A stretch of DNA of 27,805 nucleotides from a virus: the IMG/VR virus record IMGVR_UViG_3300032285_001935, positions 1-27,805 of that record; one strand, 5' to 3'. A program made the translations under genes and the position numbers. How positions within the stretch are numbered: the first letter of the stretch is position 1; every line of letters begins with the position of its first letter. Positions 24,477 through 27,805 of this stretch are shown one piece after another. The notes beneath the pieces were generated by a model, which saw only the letters and a program-made list of their open reading frames with translations, searched no databases and had not been told where the DNA came from.

Positions 24477-26978
24477 ATGACGCAACAGATAATCAATATA
24501 GGAGCCGCAGCCAATGACGGTAAAGGTGATAGCCTTCGTAGTGCCGGCATAAAGGTAAACGCTAACTTTGCTGAATTGTATTCAACTAAAGTTCCTGATT
24601 TCTTTGGCAATGCCAACAAAATACTAAGCACTAATGGAACTAGTTTGTTTTGGGTGCCGTCGACAATAACTAATGCTATTCAAACTACTTCAGTGTATAA
24701 TGATCCTGTATGGATCGGTACACTAGCATATAGCAAATTAACAGGCAAGCCAACAATCCCAACAGCAGTCAGTCAATTAAATAATGACCTTGGATTCATT
24801 ACTACTAACGGTTTACCGAGTCAAAGTAGCAATAGCGGGAAATATTTAACAACTAATGGAACATCTTTAAGTTGGGTAGCAGTAAATCCTGGGTCAGGCA
24901 CAGTGACACAAGTTAGTTTTACTAATGGTAACGGATTCTCAGGAACAGTTTCAACTAGTACAACAACTCCAGCTATTAGTATTGGTACAAGTATTACTGG
25001 AATATTAAAAGGCGATGGTACAAGTATATTAGCGGCATCAGCAGGTACCGATTATCTAGCCTCACTACCAACAGCAAGTACTAGCACATTAGGTGGTGTT
25101 AAAGTTGATGGCACAAGTGTTACAATTAATGGCAGTGGTGTTATTAGTGTTAGTGCAGGCCTTGCTGGATCTGTTGTGTTTAAAGGCGGATGGAACGCAA
25201 GTACCAATAGTCCTACACTAGTGAGTGGTACAGGTTCAGCCGGTTGGATGTATATTGTAACTATAGGCGGTACACAAAACTTAGGTGGCGGCACAGCAAC
25301 TTATGCTGCCGGTGATCTTTTAGTATATGACGGTACTAATTGGATCGACGTAGCGGCTAATAACGGTGTTGTATCATTTAACACACGAACTGGAGCAGTT
25401 ACCCTAACCAGTGCTGACATTACATCTGCTTTAGGATATACTCCTTATAATTCAACAAATCCAAATAACTATCTAACATCGATTACTAGTAGTCAAGTTA
25501 CAACAGCTTTAGGATTCACACCTCTACAGACAACTAGTTTAAGTGTAACAACTGCTAGTGCTAGCGGTAGCGGCAGTTTAACGTATAGTGGTAATATTTT
25601 TACATTCACCCCGCCGGCTGCATATTCACTACCGACAGCAACCCCAACAGTACTTGGCGGTGTAAAGATTGATAATAGCACAATTACAATTAGCAATGGA
25701 GTTATTGCAGTTAGTAATGCATTAACTAGTGCAGTGCAGTTTAAAGGTTCATGGGATGCAAGTACTAATACTCCGGGATTAAGTGCAAGTTCGCCCACAG
25801 GCGTTGCCGCTGGCTGGGAATATATTGTTAGTGCAAGCGGCACAAGAGATTTAGGCAATGGCAGTGTAGCATACTCCATAGGAGATTTGGTAATATATGA
25901 CGGCTCTAAGTGGGTACGAATTCCAGGCGGAAATTCTGTTACAACATTTAATACACGACAAGGTGCAATTACTTTAACCAGTAGTGATGTTACAACTGCA
26001 CTCGGCGGCACACAGGTCGCTAATAAAATATTTGCAGGACCTGCAACTGGTGTAGATGCAACACCGACATTCCGTTCGCTAGTCGCTGAAGATATTCCGT
26101 CGTTAACTTCTGCACAGTTAGCTACTATTGTTAGTGATGAAACTGGATCCGGTAAGGTAGTTTTTGGAACAAGTCCAGCAATTACAACTAGTCTAACAAC
26201 GCCGAGTACAAGTTTTGATTTAATCAATACTACAGCGGCAACAGTAAACTTTGCCGGTGCAGGTACTACTATTAGTATAGGTGCTAATTCTGGAACTATT
26301 ACAGTAGGCAACCCAACAGTTGTTGGAACACAAGCTACAGTGAACTTATGGAATAGTGTATCAACAACAGTTAATGCATTTAGCGCAAGTACTACTACTA
26401 AAATTGGTGCAAGCGGAACGATCCAACTAGGTCAAAGTGCAAGTACAACTACAACAGTACAAGTTGGCGGAGCATTTGATGGTAACACATTAAAAGTTGC
26501 AGGCACAGGTGCAGGCACGATCAATCTAACTACAGATGTTACAAGTGGCACAGTAAACATATTCACTAGCGCAACTGGTACAATTAAAATTGGTACAACC
26601 GGCAGCGGTATTGTAGGATTTGCGGCACCTGCAACATCGACCAGCACAGCCGCAAGTTTAGGTTATTTAGGTATGCCACAGCAAAGTAAGTCTAGTGCGT
26701 ATACAACAGTTGTTAGTGATGCTGGAAAACACATTTATGTAACTGCTACAGCAACTATTACTATTGACTCTAATGCTAACGTTCCTTATCCGATTGGAAC
26801 TAGTATTGCGTTTATTGCGGCAGCAGGTGCTACGGTTACTATTGCCATTACCTCGGATGCTATGTATTTAGGCGGAACAGGTACAACAGGATCACGTACA
26901 CTAGCCGCATACGGTATGGCTACTGCGGTCAAAGTTACTAGCACGAGCTGGTTTATTAACGGAACAGGATTAACATAA
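24477..26978 (+). CDS. tail fibre / host-recognition protein (833 residues)
   Basis: This beta-rich, cysteine-free fibre protein starts INIGAAANDGKGDSLRSAGI followed by KVNANFAELY, an N-terminal block found on many phage fibres and baseplate-attached proteins. The body contains short repeats (LSTNGTSLFWV, LTTNGTSLSWV), fibre motifs such as SGTVTQVSFTNGNGF and GILKGDGTSILAASAGTDYL, and two long copies of a 120-residue module ending with FNTRTGAVTLTSADI or FNTRQGAITLTSSDV. A third partial ALGFTP block also occurs. The C-terminus, GMPQQSKSSAYTTVVSDAGK onward to TSTSWFINGTGLT, is a widespread fibre end module. No chaperone or peptidase domain is visible. The start has AAGGA (24464-24468) eight bases upstream, inside the end of the giant gene. 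It is probably a trimer; the receptor is unknown. Confidence 0.8.
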   Translation: MTQQIINIGAAANDGKGDSLRSAGIKVNANFAELYSTKVPDFFGNANKILSTNGTSLFWVPSTITNAIQTTSVYNDPVWIGTLAYSKLTGKPTIPTAVSQLNNDLGFITTNGLPSQSSNSGKYLTTNGTSLSWVAVNPGSGTVTQVSFTNGNGFSGTVSTSTTTPAISIGTSITGILKGDGTSILAASAGTDYLASLPTASTSTLGGVKVDGTSVTINGSGVISVSAGLAGSVVFKGGWNASTNSPTLVSGTGSAGWMYIVTIGGTQNLGGGTATYAAGDLLVYDGTNWIDVAANNGVVSFNTRTGAVTLTSADITSALGYTPYNSTNPNNYLTSITSSQVTTALGFTPLQTTSLSVTTASASGSGSLTYSGNIFTFTPPAAYSLPTATPTVLGGVKIDNSTITISNGVIAVSNALTSAVQFKGSWDASTNTPGLSASSPTGVAAGWEYIVSASGTRDLGNGSVAYSIGDLVIYDGSKWVRIPGGNSVTTFNTRQGAITLTSSDVTTALGGTQVANKIFAGPATGVDATPTFRSLVAEDIPSLTSAQLATIVSDETGSGKVVFGTSPAITTSLTTPSTSFDLINTTAATVNFAGAGTTISIGANSGTITVGNPTVVGTQATVNLWNSVSTTVNAFSASTTTKIGASGTIQLGQSASTTTTVQVGGAFDGNTLKVAGTGAGTINLTTDVTSGTVNIFTSATGTIKIGTTGSGIVGFAAPATSTSTAASLGYLGMPQQSKSSAYTTVVSDAGKHIYVTATATITIDSNANVPYPIGTSIAFIAAAGATVTIAITSDAMYLGGTGTTGSRTLAAYGMATAVKVTSTSWFINGTGLT
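25089..25448 (+). repeat. fibre module, copy 1 (fibre residues 205-324)
   Basis: The copy runs from LGGVKVDGTSVTINGSGVIS through VFKGGWNASTNSP and GDLLVYDGTNW to FNTRTGAVTLTSADITSALG. It aligns with copy 2 along almost its whole length with a two-residue difference in length, which indicates an internal duplication. Such modules are exchanged between fibre genes. Confidence 0.75.
25653..26015 (+). repeat. fibre module, copy 2 (fibre residues 393-513)
   Basis: Copy 2 begins LGGVKIDNSTITISNGVIAV and continues with QFKGSWDASTNTPG, GDLVIYDGSKW and FNTRQGAITLTSSDVTTALG. It lies 188 residues after copy 1. The copies have diverged in both DNA and protein, so the duplication is not recent. Confidence 0.75.
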
Positions 26979-26979
26979 T

Positions 26980-27681
26980 ATGACTGGTATGATGATGCAC
27001 CACATGAGCCATAAAGCGGCTTCAGCGGTTGCCAACAACGGATACTATTTTGCAGTGTGTGTTTTTCCTGACTCAAGGGGAAACACCCTTGGGTTTGATA
27101 TACAAACTACTTCGCCCTATTCTATACCAAGCGGCTTTACTCTTGTTTCTACAGCAACATTTGACCCAACTCATAACGGTACCGGTAACAATTTAAGCAA
27201 CGGAAATCTGTCAGTAAAAAATGGAACTACTAATAATACGGCTGTGACCACCTATGGTATTAAGACAAACGATAAAGTCATAATGAGTTTTAAATATATC
27301 CATACCTATGTTTGGCCAGCGGCTGATAACGCGATCTTTGGAGTTGCTAAACAATCAATTTACTTATCAGCAGGGCAGTGGCCAGGTAATCTTGGCAATG
27401 TTCCTTCTACATATTCTGCAGGTATATATGACGACGGACGTACTATAATTTCTACTTTAGGTGGCACTACTGAAGATTTTAATGCGGCTACACGTAGAGC
27501 TAGAATATATAATCCCAACGATATCATTGATGTAGCAGTGGATCAAGCAAATAAAAAAATGTGGTTTAGAGTCAACGGAAATCCTTGGATGGCTACATAC
27601 GCCGCCCCTACAGTTGATGTAGGTGCTAACCCAGCTACTAACGCCGGTGGATTCAGTGTAAGTAGTTTAGTTGGGTTCTAA
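26980..27681 (+). CDS. small SPRY/concanavalin-like protein, probable tail adhesin
   Basis: This 233-residue protein is encoded one base after the fibre stop (TAATATG) with AGGA upstream. The N-terminus is rich in Met and His (MTGMMMHHMSH) and is not a signal peptide. From about residue 20 it is beta-rich. The C-terminal half shows a SPRY/B30.2-like pattern: SAGIYDDGRTI, then NPNDIIDVAVDQANKKMWFR from N178, then VNGNPW, then a Gly-rich closing stretch GGFSVSSLVGF. In SPRY domains the equivalent section reads roughly G-D-x-I-x-V-x-x-D-x-x-x-x-x-I-W-F-x-x-N-G. Position at the end of the fibre block suggests a lectin-like receptor-binding or fibre-tip protein. The SPRY call is moderate, and the adhesin role is inferred. 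Confidence 0.6.
   Translation: MTGMMMHHMSHKAASAVANNGYYFAVCVFPDSRGNTLGFDIQTTSPYSIPSGFTLVSTATFDPTHNGTGNNLSNGNLSVKNGTTNNTAVTTYGIKTNDKVIMSFKYIHTYVWPAADNAIFGVAKQSIYLSAGQWPGNLGNVPSTYSAGIYDDGRTIISTLGGTTEDFNAATRRARIYNPNDIIDVAVDQANKKMWFRVNGNPWMATYAAPTVDVGANPATNAGGFSVSSLVGF
27072..27093 (+). other. RNA hairpin inside the SPRY-like gene
   Basis: CAAGGG (27074-27079) pairs with CCCTTG (27086-27091) around a six-base loop. The flanking T-G and C-G pairs extend the stem to eight. It is followed by only three T residues, so it is not a convincing terminator. It lies near the 5' end of the coding region. Confidence 0.5.
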
Positions 27682-27688
27682 GTGATTA

Positions 27689-27717
27689 AACTAGCAGATA
27701 ATAAACATTGATAAATA
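27689..27717 (+). promoter_or_regulatory. late-type promoter before the last gene, with degenerate upstream element
   Basis: GATAAATA (27710-27717) is seven of eight bases of the T4 late core. Upstream, AACTAGCAGAT (27689-27699) resembles the AACTACGCACAT block of the two other intergenic regions with one base missing, and the total span is 29 instead of 30. The following ATG is 20 bases after the core. Confidence 0.55.
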
Positions 27718-27737
27718 TTAGATAAAGAGAGTTAACT

Positions 27738-27805
27738 ATGCACAAAGATCAAACAGGAGTTCACATAGAGGGTCATATCAAGATCTGGGATCCCGAAAGT
27801 AAGGA
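27738..27805 (+). CDS. start of a further structural-operon gene (truncated by window end)
   Basis: Twenty-two codons are visible, starting MHKDQTGVHIEGHIKIWDPE. GHIKIWDPES resembles the N-terminus of small proteins that follow fibre genes in T4-like aquatic phages, but so little is present that I assign no function. A GAGAG ribosome-site sequence lies seven bases before the ATG, and a late-type promoter precedes it. Confidence 0.65.
   Translation, partial: MHKDQTGVHIEGHIKIWDPESK

Noticed and set aside
25493-26311. A 272-codon open frame on the minus strand of the fibre gene
   Set aside because: It is the complement of a repetitive Thr/Ser/Gly/Ala-rich fibre sequence, giving a Val/Pro/Leu-rich shadow. 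There is no start signal and the + strand frame is a recognisable fibre.
27072-27099. Intrinsic transcription terminator inside the SPRY-like gene
   Set aside because: The stem is good but only three T residues follow it and it would cut the gene at its beginning.

Overview
The window is a stretch of a T4-like myovirus genome. It is AT-rich, tightly packed, and dominated by one baseplate and tail-fibre operon on the + strand. The evidence is a recognisable run of T4-type genes in canonical order: a gp47-type nuclease, a gp55-type late sigma factor, then gp48-, gp53-, gp27/gp5-, gp25- and gp6-like baseplate genes. The style of the proteins (a gp55 with a long N-terminal domain, an enlarged gp6, a multi-thousand-residue virion protein after gp6, and a fibre with a GTV/GDGT/RTGAVTL repeat vocabulary) resembles aquatic T4-like phages such as cyanophages, Pelagibacter phages and metagenomic phages. 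The host cannot be named from this window.

Layout. Positions 1-1044 (- strand) hold the 5' end of a gp47/SbcD-type nuclease gene, overlapped by a gp55-type late sigma gene that lies upstream of it in transcription. Positions 1045-1128 form a divergent control region. It has a near-consensus sigma70 promoter firing left toward gp55 and a T4-late-type motif firing right. Positions 1129-6530 carry five short baseplate genes (gp48-like cap, gp53 wedge, hub protein, gp5-like spike, gp25 wedge) joined by one-base gaps or overlaps. A second control region (6531-6580) precedes gp6 (6581-10045). A single 14.4-kb gene (10045-24471) then encodes a 4808-residue virion protein that takes up half of the window. 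It is followed by an 833-residue fibre (24477-26978), a 233-residue SPRY/lectin-like protein (26980-27681), a third control region, and the first codons of another gene (27738 onward).

How the genes work together. gp55 supplies promoter recognition for late genes, and the genes across the intergenic gap are late structural genes preceded by TAAATA-type motifs. Most of the + strand products are expected to build the baseplate: hub, spike, tube cap and wedges. The giant protein, fibre and SPRY-like protein probably form the periphery that touches the host.

Most noteworthy: (1) a bipartite intergenic motif, AACTACGCACAT-N11-(C/A)TAAATA, present twice with identical spacing and once in degenerate form; (2) its overlap with a divergent sigma70 promoter, forming a compact early/late switch; (3) the giant protein, in which I can recognise a cupredoxin-like domain that has lost its copper ligands, an FG-GAP-type beta-propeller, several CBM5/12-like segments, Gly-Tyr repeat blocks and a long array of beta-sandwich-like repeats. 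I saw no tRNA, CRISPR array, insertion sequence or convincing intrinsic terminator.
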